This document shows positions 33,834 to 43,600 of a stretch of DNA of 64,000 nt, piece after piece (the stretch's first letter is position 1; the number at the start of each line of letters is the position of its first letter). Location: contig CAZLWA010000016.1 in NCBI GenBank assembly GCA_964563165.1, forward strand, positions 4,696 through 68,695, given 5' to 3'. The translations under genes were made by a program, and so were the position numbers. The notes under the pieces were generated by a model, which was not told the DNA's origin, did no database searches, and saw only the letters and a list, made by a program, of their open reading frames with translations. The stretch is from CAZLWA01 sp964563165. Its GTDB lineage: Bacteria; CLD3; SB21.

Positions 33834-34331
33834 CTATAGCTTAGGTTTTTCCCTATAAAACTGCACGAGGTCGGTCGATACGGCTTGCGCGCCGAGCTGG
33901 CGGAGCAGGGTCGTCACTTGGCCGCGATGATACGTGGAATGATTCACGACATGCCGGAGCAATTGCCACAGCGGCTCGGAGAACGGATCGCCTTTCATGT
34001 TCTTATAGGCAATATCCTTTTTGAGCGTTTCGTCATTCAGGCCGGAGATGAATTTTTTCTGATCGGCTTCGACTTCCTTCCATTTCGTTTGAAGCGCGGC
34101 GTGCGACGAGGTGTCCCATGTTGTCGGAAAAGCCGTCGGAGAAACGCCGTTCCACCGCGACAGCCAGATCCACTCGGCGGCAATGAGGTGTTGAAGGGTG
34201 TCGCGAACGGATGAAAAACTGTTTTTCATGTCTTTCGTAAATGCGTCGGCTGAAAGTTTGGCCGCCGCCTCGAAAATTCTGCGATTTGCCCACGTATTGT
34301 ATTCGTAAAGTTCTTTTATTTCTTCGACCAT
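33834..34331 (-). CDS. DinB family protein
   Basis: The 165-residue four-helix-bundle protein of the DinB/YfiT superfamily has the expected metal-ligand pattern: a first histidine in LQHLIAAEW and the HSTYHRGQ pair near residue 130. Members are putative metal-dependent S-transferases using thiols such as bacillithiol, or are damage-induced proteins of unknown activity. The ORF begins MVEEIKELYEYNTWANRRI, typical of the family. It sits between the serine hydrolase gene (38 bp upstream) and rplU, whose own promoter separates the two. Confidence 0.9.
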   Translation of the reverse strand: MVEEIKELYEYNTWANRRIFEAAAKLSADAFTKDMKNSFSSVRDTLQHLIAAEWIWLSRWNGVSPTAFPTTWDTSSHAALQTKWKEVEADQKKFISGLNDETLKKDIAYKNMKGDPFSEPLWQLLRHVVNHSTYHRGQVTTLLRQLGAQAVSTDLVQFYREKPKL

Positions 34332-34369
34332 TGCTGTTCTCCCGGTTCAAAAATTAAAATTTAAGAACA

Positions 34370-35884
34370 TTACTGTAATTTCTCAAATTCATACGGCAGG
34401 TAATCAATAAAATCGTTGACGCGAATCGTGACGGATTTGACGCGGCCGCTGTCGACCGTGAACGGAATATCTTTCATACCGAATTCCGGATCGGAATACG
34501 TGCACCAGAAAGTATTTCCTCCGAGCGGCTCCAAACGGCCGACGGTGCGGGGATGATGCTGAAAATAAATATTCAGTTTATTTTTTTCGAGTTTAATTTC
34601 AATCGAGCCGTAAACGCCGTTTACATATTTTCCGGCATATTTATCCAAACCCAAAGACGGTTTTGGCTTGCCGGCAATGATCTTTTCCTTGGCCGCCAGA
34701 GTGTCCGCGATTTCTTTTTCACCGGCCCGGAACAGCGGATAGAAAAAATCGCTGTAATTCTTATACGGCAATCCAAGAAATGCGTCGCGCAGTTGATATC
34801 CGAGTGCGACATACAGATCCTGCTGATCGCTGTTGGATACGACCACATAACCCACATTGAGCTCGGGAATTAAACACGTCAGTGTGAGAAAACCGTCCAC
34901 CCCTCCGGTGTGCGAAATTATTTTTCTACCGGCATAGTCCTCCAGGAACCAGCCGAGGCCGTACGTGCTGAAATGTTTTTTGCCCTGAAAAAGCCGGCCG
35001 TTGTAATCGCCGACGATCGTATTGGACGTTTGGGTTTTTTGCAGGTTTTCAAAACTGACGACGGACTGGCCGTTAAACCGCCCGCTGTCGAGCTGCATGA
35101 GAAGCCAATTGGCCATGTCTTTGGCGCACGAAGCGATACTGCCGCACGGCGCCATGGCGTCAATATCCGGGTAAGGAATTTTTACTAATTTTCCGCCGGC
35201 CAGCGTGTGGGAAACCGACGCATTAGGATCTTTCGCCAGTGCGTTTTTGGTCGTTACCGTGCGGTTCATCTGCAAAGGTAGGAATAAACGATACTTCAGG
35301 AAATCATCCCACGTGGTATCGCAGGCCAGGGAAATAATATGGCCGTCGACAACAAAACCGGCATTAAAATATCCATAATGAGTGCGAAAACCGTAAACCG
35401 GTTTATAATTTCGCAGGTTGTAAATAATTTCCTGGCGAGAGAAGTTGGAATTCCAATTAACAAAATCTCCTTGAAAGGTCTGAAAACCCACTCGGTGACA
35501 GATCATATCGCGCAGCGTGACTTCACGCGTCGCCAGCGTATCGTACAGTCTGAAATCGGGGATCCACTTGATGACTTTATCTTCTAACGAAAGCCTTTTT
35601 TCTGATTCCAATATACACATGCTTGTAGCGGTGAAAGCTTTCGTGCACGATCCGATCAGGAACAGCGTGTTCTCATCCACTTTTTCCGGTTTACGGGCGT
35701 CGCGAACACCGTATCCCTGCATTTTGATGATCTTTCCGTCCCGCACAATCGCGACAGCCATACCCGGAATTTGCCACTGTTTCATTCCGCGGGCGAGGTA
35801 CGTATCTAAACTGTCCGTAACGAAAGTATTTTGAGAAAATAATTGAGCGCTGAATAGAAGAATGAATGCTGAAAGTTGTTTCAT
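34370..35884 (-). CDS. Serine hydrolase, class C beta-lactamase / DD-peptidase family
   Basis: From ATG 35884 the protein has 504 residues and a signal peptide (LSAFILLFSAQLFSQ). Catalytic motifs are complete: Ser79-x-x-Lys82 in GSCTKAF, Tyr172-x-Asn174 in GYFNAGF, and the HTGG replacing KTG in ISHTGGVDGF. Residues about 405-504 form a lipocalin-like C-terminal domain (KYAGKYVNGVYGSIEI) of the DUF3471 kind, common in FCB-group peptidase S12 proteins. It is a periplasmic esterase, aminopeptidase or DD-peptidase; a resistance role is not implied. The 84-base upstream extension of the frame lacks signal-peptide character. Confidence 0.9.
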   Translation of the reverse strand: MKQLSAFILLFSAQLFSQNTFVTDSLDTYLARGMKQWQIPGMAVAIVRDGKIIKMQGYGVRDARKPEKVDENTLFLIGSCTKAFTATSMCILESEKRLSLEDKVIKWIPDFRLYDTLATREVTLRDMICHRVGFQTFQGDFVNWNSNFSRQEIIYNLRNYKPVYGFRTHYGYFNAGFVVDGHIISLACDTTWDDFLKYRLFLPLQMNRTVTTKNALAKDPNASVSHTLAGGKLVKIPYPDIDAMAPCGSIASCAKDMANWLLMQLDSGRFNGQSVVSFENLQKTQTSNTIVGDYNGRLFQGKKHFSTYGLGWFLEDYAGRKIISHTGGVDGFLTLTCLIPELNVGYVVVSNSDQQDLYVALGYQLRDAFLGLPYKNYSDFFYPLFRAGEKEIADTLAAKEKIIAGKPKPSLGLDKYAGKYVNGVYGSIEIKLEKNKLNIYFQHHPRTVGRLEPLGGNTFWCTYSDPEFGMKDIPFTVDSGRVKSVTIRVNDFIDYLPYEFEKLQ

Positions 35885-36064
35885 AGAAAGTCTCCCGGTG
35901 TATTGATTGCATTTCGAGCTACTTGCCAAGCTACTTGAAAATTTCATAAAATGAACTAAAAATTGCAATTAAAATCGCATCGGCGAGATTCATTTATTGC
36001 GCAGCACTAAAAATTTGTTTAGATTGAATTGAATGGTTTAAAAAACGGTGAGGAATTCTATTTC

Positions 36065-37021
36065 ATGCGATCGCGGCGATTGATTGTTATTGGTGTCCAT
36101 GTTGTCATTTTTTGTTCGGCGGCATTTTCACAGAACAAAGTTGAAGTCAGAGTGACCACCGACCGGAATAAAATAGCGATCGGTGAAGAGCTGGTCTATT
36201 CTCTGATCATAAGGTATCCGAATAAGGTCAAATTATTGGGCGATCCGGTCACGGATTTTAGTAAGTTCGAAGTGACTCAGATCAAGAAATACGAGCCGGC
36301 GGAAGACGGCGGATTCCGGATCGAGCAGTATGATTATTCGCTGACGACATTCACGGTGGATACGTTTTTCATCGGTGCGCCGAGAGTTCCGTATCGCTCG
36401 GGAAAAGATTCACTCGTCGCCGAGGGCCCGACACGCAGTATTATCGTGGCGAGTACGATCGACAGCACGGTCAAGGATATCCGTCCGGAAAAACCTCTGA
36501 TCCAGGCGGAGATCAATTGGTGGCTGCTGTTCTTGTACGTATTTGGCGGCGCACTCGTTCTGGCGGCGCTCGTTTATTTCGGAATTAAGTTATACCGGAA
36601 ATATAAACAGGGAGGCATGCGCAAGCCCGTCGTGGAAATCGAACCGGTCAAAACACCGGAAGAATTGGCTTTGGAACGATTGGACGCTTTGAAGGACCGT
36701 CAGTTGATCGAAAACGGCGAATTTAAAGAATTTCATATCGAAGCGTCAAACATTATCCGGATGTATGTCGAACAAAAATTCTTGATTCAGGCATTGGAAT
36801 GTACGACGTCGGATCTGATGGTCGTGTTTCAACGAAAGAAATTGGCGGAGGAGAATTACGTCACGCTGCTTCGGCGTTTTTTGGAAGTATGCGATTTGGT
36901 GAAATTTGCCAAGTATCGGCCGTCGAGCCGCGAATGCCATCAAATTATGAATGACGCATACGGGTTGGTCAAATTCATGTATGTGAAAAACGCCGAGGAA
37001 GCCCATGTGCTGCGATTTTAG
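36065..37021 (+). CDS. BatD-like membrane protein with DUF4381-like C-terminal part
   Basis: From ATG 36065 the protein has 318 residues: a signal (LIVIGVHVVIFCSAAFSQ), a periplasmic Ig-like domain similar to BatD (VRVTTDRNKIAIGEELVYSLIIRYP), one membrane helix (WWLLFLYVFGGALVLAALVYF, about 165-187) and a cytoplasmic helical region (EFKEFHIEASNIIRMYVEQKF) like DUF4381. BatD and DUF58 proteins normally belong to one aerotolerance-type operon. Here the DUF58 gene is 15 kb away and the remaining partners are not in the window. It is followed 51 bp later by nadK. Confidence 0.7.
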   Translation: MRSRRLIVIGVHVVIFCSAAFSQNKVEVRVTTDRNKIAIGEELVYSLIIRYPNKVKLLGDPVTDFSKFEVTQIKKYEPAEDGGFRIEQYDYSLTTFTVDTFFIGAPRVPYRSGKDSLVAEGPTRSIIVASTIDSTVKDIRPEKPLIQAEINWWLLFLYVFGGALVLAALVYFGIKLYRKYKQGGMRKPVVEIEPVKTPEELALERLDALKDRQLIENGEFKEFHIEASNIIRMYVEQKFLIQALECTTSDLMVVFQRKKLAEENYVTLLRRFLEVCDLVKFAKYRPSSRECHQIMNDAYGLVKFMYVKNAEEAHVLRF

Positions 37022-37072
37022 ATTGCAAATTGGAAAATGAACTCGATTTCGCATTAAACAAAAAACCGGAAG

Positions 37073-37945
37073 ATGATTATGCGTTTTGGTATTGTAGTTA
37101 ACATTCAAAAAGAAACGGTCGTTCCCATACTCAAAGATTTTTTGGGCGTCCTGATCGCCGGCCGGTGTGATTTTGTGATCAATCGTGAAGCCGCTACGAT
37201 CGTCACGGACCGCTCCTTACGGGAAAAGATCCGTTTAGTTGAAAAAGAAAAAATGGTCGCCGACGTGGATTGCCTGATTTCATTCGGCGGCGACGGTACG
37301 CTGCTGCAAACGGCGCGGATGGCCGGCAAGACCGAAAAACCGATACTCGGTGTGAATATCGGCAAATTGGGCTATCTGACGGAAGTCGAAACGCGCGATA
37401 TTCAAAGCGCTATCGAACGACTGCAGAATGGAAAATACGAGATCGAAAAACGGATGGTGATGGAGGCGCACTGGGGCGAGGCTGCCGTTTTTGCCTTAAA
37501 TGATTTTGTGATCGCCAAAAGCACGGCGGGGCGCCTGATTCGCATTAAGACGCACGTTGACGGAAGATTCTTGAACACCTATTCCGCGGACGGGCTTATC
37601 ATTGCTTCGCCGACGGGATCCACGGCGTATTCGCTTTCTGCGAACGGGCCGATCCTGAGTCCGACCCTGAACGCGTTCATTATTAATCCGATCTGTCCGC
37701 ACACCCTCATGGCGCGCCCGCTGGTGATCAGTTCCGATCAGAAAATTCAATTACGTGTTGAGCCGGGATTCAAAGCCATTTTGACCGCCGACGGACAGGA
37801 AGAAACCGAGTTGACCCATGACGTCGAGGTCACGATCGGCGCGGCCTCACACCGGGTGCATTTGATCCGGCTGGGTGAACGGACGTATTTTGAAGTTTTA
37901 CGCAGTAAATTGCGTTGGGGCGAAGACGCACGGAATAGTCCATAA
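37073..37945 (+). CDS. nadK: NAD kinase
   Basis: The 290-residue protein has the NAD-kinase motifs SFGGDGTLLQTARM (GGDG at about residue 67), ALNDFVIAK (usually NE) and DGLIIASPTGSTAYSLSANGP. It phosphorylates NAD to NADP in the cytoplasm, the only route to NADP. ATG at 37073 or 37079 would both fit; the difference is two residues. It is downstream of the BatD-like gene and convergent with the transporter remnant. Confidence 0.96.
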   Translation: MIMRFGIVVNIQKETVVPILKDFLGVLIAGRCDFVINREAATIVTDRSLREKIRLVEKEKMVADVDCLISFGGDGTLLQTARMAGKTEKPILGVNIGKLGYLTEVETRDIQSAIERLQNGKYEIEKRMVMEAHWGEAAVFALNDFVIAKSTAGRLIRIKTHVDGRFLNTYSADGLIIASPTGSTAYSLSANGPILSPTLNAFIINPICPHTLMARPLVISSDQKIQLRVEPGFKAILTADGQEETELTHDVEVTIGAASHRVHLIRLGERTYFEVLRSKLRWGEDARNSP

Positions 37946-37947
37946 TG

Positions 37948-37980
37948 GGCGGCGTCGGGATAAGAAAAATTCACGCCGCC
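37948..37980. other. GC-rich hairpin at the 3' end of nadK
   Basis: GGCGGCGT and ACGCCGCC form a perfect 8-bp stem with a 17-base loop between the nadK stop and the stop of the convergent transporter remnant. There is no T-run on either side, so it is not a classic terminator; it may protect 3' ends. Confidence 0.45.
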
Positions 37981-37984
37981 TGTG

Positions 37985-38287
37985 CTATTCGATCGTAAGC
38001 CCCGCAGCGGCAAAGCGGCTTACAACCAGGCCTAAAAAACCCGTGAACATCATCATGGCGCTAATAGTTCCAATGCCAAAAAATAGAAGATACGTCAGCG
38101 CCTCCAGAAGTGTGGGGAGCAGCAAAGCCGGCAGCACTCCCAAAAGATGGGAACTCCCTGCCAATCCGTGAATGATCCCTACGGAGAATGCGGCATGCGT
38201 ATGTCGATGCGCCTCGGGCCGGCCGTGGAGTTTGGGCGTACCATGAATAAGAATGTGAACGTGCTCGGTTGCAGGCGTCGCTTGTCT
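37985..38287 (-). pseudogene. C-terminal remnant of a NicO/UreH-like nickel/cobalt transporter
   Basis: The minus-strand frame between two stops reads about 100 residues: a histidine-rich linker (EHVHILIHG, EAHRHTHAAF), then SVGIIHGLAGSSHLLGVLPA, a helix ending LTYLLFFGIGTISAMMMF and TGFLGLVVSRFAAAG. This is the second half of NicO/UreH-type metal transporters, in which a His-rich loop precedes the final helices. An in-frame TAG stands directly upstream (38288-38290), no start codon precedes the His-rich part, and the N-terminal helices are missing from the 90 bp up to the CPBP gene. It is therefore read as a decayed gene. Confidence 0.65.
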
Positions 38288-38377
38288 CTAAGCTGCAGTT
38301 GGGTCGGTATTTTTAGGCTTGTTTATATAAGTCATACTAAAGTTCAGTAGACATGATTCCGTGGCCAGGTTGACCCC

Positions 38378-39280
38378 TCATCCGGGCTTTTTTTCGTCAG
38401 ACCTGTTTGAATTTAGAATCCCGGTCAATCCGATACCTGTTAATAGTAATCCAATAAAGATCACGTAAGATTGAATGTGTTTTTCGTCGCCGTACCACGT
38501 GAGATTTTCCGGATTGATATTATTAAACAAGATGACTATGAAATTATTCATGCCGTGCATGATCACGGTTGGAATAATGCTGTTTGTCCGCCAGGCAACG
38601 AGTCCGAGAAAAACAGCGAGAATAAAAATTTGGATCCCGCCCCACGGGTTGAAATGAATCAAGGCAAAAACAAAACTGGAAATGGCGATAGCGCCTCCGG
38701 CGTTCATCCTTTTTTCCAACGCCCCCTGAAACATACCGCGCAAAAGCATTTCCTCGCAAAGCCCCGCCGCACCTACCGCCGCTAAAATCAAGAAAAGCCC
38801 GCCGGCAATGGTATGGATCTTGAATTCCTGAGCCAGGCGCTCCAGAATTTTTTCGGATTGCAGCTCGGGCGACAGGACGCCGATCGTGTGATCAAGAAAA
38901 TCATTGATGGCGGGTGAGATCGCCTTATCGATCGCGTCCGTCACGATGACGAGCCCCAGCGCCAACACCAGGGTATACAAAATAGTTGACAATGAAACCG
39001 CATGCACACGAAACACCGGTATGAATTGTTTTTCCGAACGGCGCATCCAGACATATGCCGGTACGATAAACGCAACCGTTCCTATCAGCAAAATGAATTT
39101 GGATGCGCCGTCGCCCGGGGTCCCGCCAAAGATCCCCGTCATGGCGGCTACAGTCAGGATCATCGTCAATGTAAACCCGAAGGTTATGCTTGCTATCAGC
39201 AGAACCACCGAAGCGGCGAGCGTAAACGGCGTCTCATCGGGCGTTCGCGGTGCAATCGAATTGTCCGGAAATTCATTCAT
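38378..39280 (-). CDS. CPBP family intramembrane metalloprotease
   Basis: The 300-residue polytopic membrane protein has the CPBP/Abi (PF02517-type) motifs: EEMLLRGMFQG (paired glutamates and arginine), FALIHFNPWGG (histidine) and the last histidine/asparagine region HGMNNFIVILFNN. Family members are Rce1-like glutamate-type intramembrane proteases that process prenylated or other membrane substrates; many bacterial ones have no known substrate. About seven helices are visible. It is encoded 3 bp after pyrD and probably in its operon. Confidence 0.9.
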   Translation of the reverse strand: MNEFPDNSIAPRTPDETPFTLAASVVLLIASITFGFTLTMILTVAAMTGIFGGTPGDGASKFILLIGTVAFIVPAYVWMRRSEKQFIPVFRVHAVSLSTILYTLVLALGLVIVTDAIDKAISPAINDFLDHTIGVLSPELQSEKILERLAQEFKIHTIAGGLFLILAAVGAAGLCEEMLLRGMFQGALEKRMNAGGAIAISSFVFALIHFNPWGGIQIFILAVFLGLVAWRTNSIIPTVIMHGMNNFIVILFNNINPENLTWYGDEKHIQSYVIFIGLLLTGIGLTGILNSNRSDEKKPG

Positions 39281-39283
39281 GCC

Positions 39284-40402
39284 TCAGTTACTCCTTACCA
39301 GGTTATGGGCCGTACCGACTGCCTCCGAAATATTTTTGAAGCCGTCCCGCTCAAGCAATTGGACCAATCTTCGGTTGATCTTTTTACATATCAACGGGCC
39401 TTCGTAAATGAAACCCGTGTAGATTTGCACAAGCGACGCTCCGGCTTTGATCTTTTCATAAGCGTCATCGCCGCTGAAAATGCCGCCGGCGCCAACAATA
39501 AGAAATTTCCCGCCGGTAGATTTATAAATATGCGATATCATCTCCGTCGAAATGTCTTTCAGGGGCTTTCCGCTCAATCCTCCGGATTCGGAATACAATT
39601 CTTCGTTCGAACACAGATGATCCCTGCGAATCGTCGTATTCGTCGCCAGAATCCCGCTCGTTTGTGTTTTTTCGACGACGCCCAGCACGCTGTCCACTTG
39701 TTGGAAAGTCAGATCCGGAGCAATTTTCACAAGAATGGGCTTTTGAGTTGAATCGTACTTAAGAGAAAGCCGCCGGTTGGTTTGAGCGAGCGCTTGCAGG
39801 ATTTCTTGGAGAAAACTTTCGTCCTGTAATTCACGCAGGTTCGGTGTATTGGGAGAACTGACGTTCACGGTGAAGTAATCGGCAAGCTTCCACAATTGTT
39901 CAAAGGAAAACTCATAATCCGTGTGCGCCCGTATCAACTCAACGACTTTTGTTTTACCGATATTCACGCCGAGCGGGATGGCACGCAACAGCTTTTTTTG
40001 TTCCCATGCCTGCAGAGTTTCAGCGGTACGGCGCGCGCCGTCATTGTTGGATCCAAATCGATTGATGAGCGCTTCGTCTTTTTTCAGCCGGAAAACCCGC
40101 GGCTTATCGTTGCCCGTCTGTGCCTGCGCCGTGATCGTTCCGATTTCGGCAAAGCCGAATCCGAGGGTGTGCCACGCGGGAACCGCCTTCGCATATTTAT
40201 CGAATCCTGCAGCCAGTCCGACGGGATTGGCAAATTTCAGATTGAGAATCATTTGGGCGAGGGCAGGATGAGCCTCTTGAAAAGCAAATTGAAAACGGTC
40301 AAGCCAGGCGTAATTTAATGAGAGCTGGTGAAGAAGAAAATCATGAATGGTTTCGGAATCCCATCGGAATAAAACGGGGCGGAGGATTTTTTTGTAGATC
40401 AT
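39284..40402 (-). CDS. pyrD: Dihydroorotate dehydrogenase (quinone), class 2
   Basis: The 372-residue class 2 enzyme has an N-terminal membrane-associating helix region (YKKILRPVLFRWDSETIHDFLL), GLAAGFDKYAKAVP, the catalytic serine in NVSSPNTPNLRELQ, and the FMN phosphate-binding VGAGGIFSGDDAYEKIKAGASLVQIYTGFIY. It oxidises dihydroorotate to orotate and passes electrons to membrane quinones. Together with pyrE at 7.6 kb it covers two consecutive pyrimidine steps. Confidence 0.96.
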   Translation of the reverse strand: MIYKKILRPVLFRWDSETIHDFLLHQLSLNYAWLDRFQFAFQEAHPALAQMILNLKFANPVGLAAGFDKYAKAVPAWHTLGFGFAEIGTITAQAQTGNDKPRVFRLKKDEALINRFGSNNDGARRTAETLQAWEQKKLLRAIPLGVNIGKTKVVELIRAHTDYEFSFEQLWKLADYFTVNVSSPNTPNLRELQDESFLQEILQALAQTNRRLSLKYDSTQKPILVKIAPDLTFQQVDSVLGVVEKTQTSGILATNTTIRRDHLCSNEELYSESGGLSGKPLKDISTEMISHIYKSTGGKFLIVGAGGIFSGDDAYEKIKAGASLVQIYTGFIYEGPLICKKINRRLVQLLERDGFKNISEAVGTAHNLVRSN

Positions 40403-40612
40403 TTTAACGTTTTTTTTGACTCACCCAAAATAGAGAATAAGAGCAAATTTGCAAGAAGTATTTTCCGGGGTCCCTTTGCCGATATCTGCCGTTCCGACGA
40501 AGCGATTCCGCTTCAGAAATGGGCATGCCGGCCATGAATTTTATTGAAATTTTAGGTAAAAATGCTTACTATTTGATTCACTGCACATGTAAGAAAAATC
40601 GTGACGTTGCAT

Positions 40613-43600
40613 ATGAAAAAAATAGCGAAGTGGTCCGGCAAAATTCTCCTATATCTTTCGGTTTCCGTCCTGACGTTGTTGGCATGCGTCCTGATCTTCA
40701 TGCAAACGCCGGTATTCAAAAGCATTTTGAAAAATAAGGTCGTCGGCATCGTCAATAAAGAACTCAATGCCACCCTGAGCCTGGACGAAATCGGCGGCAA
40801 TTTTTTCACGCATTTGACATTGATCAAGGGAAAGCTGGCGTTGGGGGACACCGCGATAATAGAGTTTGACGAAGTTGATTTATCGTATGACGCGCTTGCT
40901 TTTCTCGGACACCGCGTGGAAGTTCATGAGCTTCATATCGTCAAACCCGTTGTTTTTTTACAGAAAGATTCTTCCGGCGTTTTGAATTTCAGCCGGATCT
41001 CCAAACCCGGCGAGCCGGAACCACCGGCGCCGGCGGATTCGAACGCAGAGGCTCTAGGCGGACTGCAAATCAACGTCGATCAATTATCCATTGAAAACGG
41101 GCAGGTACGGTATGAAAACGGTACCGTCCGCACCCGCATTACCGATCTCAATGTAAATATTCAACTGCAGGCGAACGCGCTGCATCAAAATGTCAATCTC
41201 AACCGGCTCGGATTTTTCGCGGTCCGTTCGGCAAGCGACCTGGAAAAGCAGGATACGCTGCGGCTAAAAAATTTGTCTCTAATTGCCGGAGCGCACCTAT
41301 TCAAGCGATCACTGCGTTTTCAAGCCGAACATCCGGAGGAAAAAGATTCATCATGGATCAGGATCGATGAATTGCGTTTACTCACGGACCGGACGGATTT
41401 TTTTGTGAAAGGCAGTCTCATTCTTCCGGACAGTACGTTTCAGGTCGGTTTGGCCTACGACGCGGAGGTCCGCGCGATGCCGCTGCATCTGGACGATGTG
41501 CGGCTGTTTGCCGGCGGTTTGCCGAATATCGGCCGGATCGAAATGGAAACGCACGTGAAAGGTACCGGTCGAAGCGCGCGCCTGACCGATCTGACCATTG
41601 CTACGCCGTCGGGCAGTTTGCGGGGCTTTGCCGGTCTGGATTTCGGCGACGAACTGGCGTATCAAACCGATTTAAGTTTCAACGGCATTAATATCGGCGG
41701 GATCCTAAGCAGAAAAGATCTATACGCCAATCTCAACGGCCGCGTGCATGCGGACGGAGTTGGCACGAAGCCGGAAACCCTGCGCAGCACCCTGCAGCTG
41801 AGTCTGGTCAAGTCCAAATTTTTCGGAGTGGATATGGACACGTTTGACATTCAAGCCGATGTGCGTAACGGCATGGCGAAACTAACGAAATTCAAAGGCC
41901 AAACGAGCGCCGGCAATTTTAATTGCGAAGGGTATTTTAATCTGCTGGATGAAACGTATCACCTCGAGACCAAATTCCGCGGCATTAACATAGCCGGTGT
42001 CATTGCCGACACCGCGTTCCAAAGTTCGATCAATTTAGCGATCACGGTGGACGGTAAAGGACTCAATCCGAAGAGTTCCAACAGCGCGTGGCGCATTCAT
42101 TGTGATTCTTCCAAAGTCATGGGCCGAGACCTGCAGAATCTGTCTTTCAGCGGTTCCCAGACGAACGGTAAGATCAGGTTCGACAATGTGCAGCTGAACA
42201 CGCCGTTGGCCAATGTGAATATCAAAGGTACCGTGGGCCTGGATTCGACGGTGGATTTGAAGTATTCTGTGGAGACCAAAGATTTTTCACTACTCCGGAA
42301 ATACATTGGCTCCGATTCCGCCATCAAAGACACGCTGAATTTGAAGTTATTTTTTGAAGGCAGCTTGAACGGAAATGTGAACCATGTCAATACGAACGGG
42401 AGCCTGAGGCTGAAAAATTTTATTTATTCGAATATACGCATTGATTCGCTTCAGTTTGATTTTTCCGTCAATGACTTTACGCCTAACGATTTTCAGAAGG
42501 GGTTGGATTTTCAAAAGGCGGACAGCACCGTTCTGGGCAAGTTATCTTTATATGCGGGTCATGTGAATGCGGGGGGCACGCTCTTGTCGAATTTATCGGC
42601 GTCGATTACCAAAGAAAAACACAGGACACTTTTTGAAGTCTCCGGGGCTGTTGACAGTCTTAATGCATTCACCCACATTAAAGGCAGTTTAGTTTTACAG
42701 AACGAGAAAAAAGGAGAAGTTTTCATCGATAATCTGTCCCTGCGATTGTCGGGAAAAAACCTCAAGACAAAGGAAATGGTGGTCAAATTAGGTGAGGATC
42801 CGATCATGGATTCGACCTACGACCAATGGACGGAAAACTGGGAGAGCAGTAAACGGATGGACGTCCTATTCGATCTCGAAAAAAGCGTTTATGATTTCCG
42901 CTCGTTTAATATTGACAACGGGCGTGGATTTATTTCCGTCTTCGGCTTATTAGACATCAATGGCGATCAGAATCTCGACGTGAAAATCAAGGACTTGGAT
43001 CTGTCCAGGGCCAATGCGCTGATCGGTTCGGATCAATCGGTGCTCGAGGGTTTACTTAATTTGAATGCGAGTCTCAAAGGGAGCTTTGAAAGGCCGATCA
43101 TGCTTGCGGACTGGGGTATCACCAACGGCAAAGCTTCAGAATTCGTCTACGATAATTTTTTGGGCAATATGCAGTACTTGAACAAGAAAATTCAAGTCAA
43201 TATGACGCTGAATCAAAATAAGGACAAGACCATGACGGTCGGCGGCTATCTGCCGATTGATTTGACGTTCAAGAACGTTGACAAGCGACTCACCAATCGC
43301 CCGATCAATTTCAGAATTCATTCGGAAGGGATCGATCTGCGGTTTTTGCAGGCCTTTTTCGGCAAGCAACTCACGCTCAACCGCGGGGAGCTCAAAGTAG
43401 ATTTGAAAATCAGCGGTAATAAAGAAAAACCGAGTCTCGAAGGTGAAATGAAAATTGAAGGTGCCACGGTAACTTTTCCGCGCAATTCACTCGGGCAAAC
43501 ATTTCGAAATATGCGTACGTTCATTCGGCTGACGCCGGAGAAGATCTTTCTGGACACGCTTTTCGTTCAATCGGGCAAAGACAAAAGAGGTAACGAGTCT

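Noticed and set aside
39002..39751. Plus-strand open frame across CPBP protease and pyrD
   Set aside because: It spans two well-supported genes on the opposite strand and resembles no protein family.
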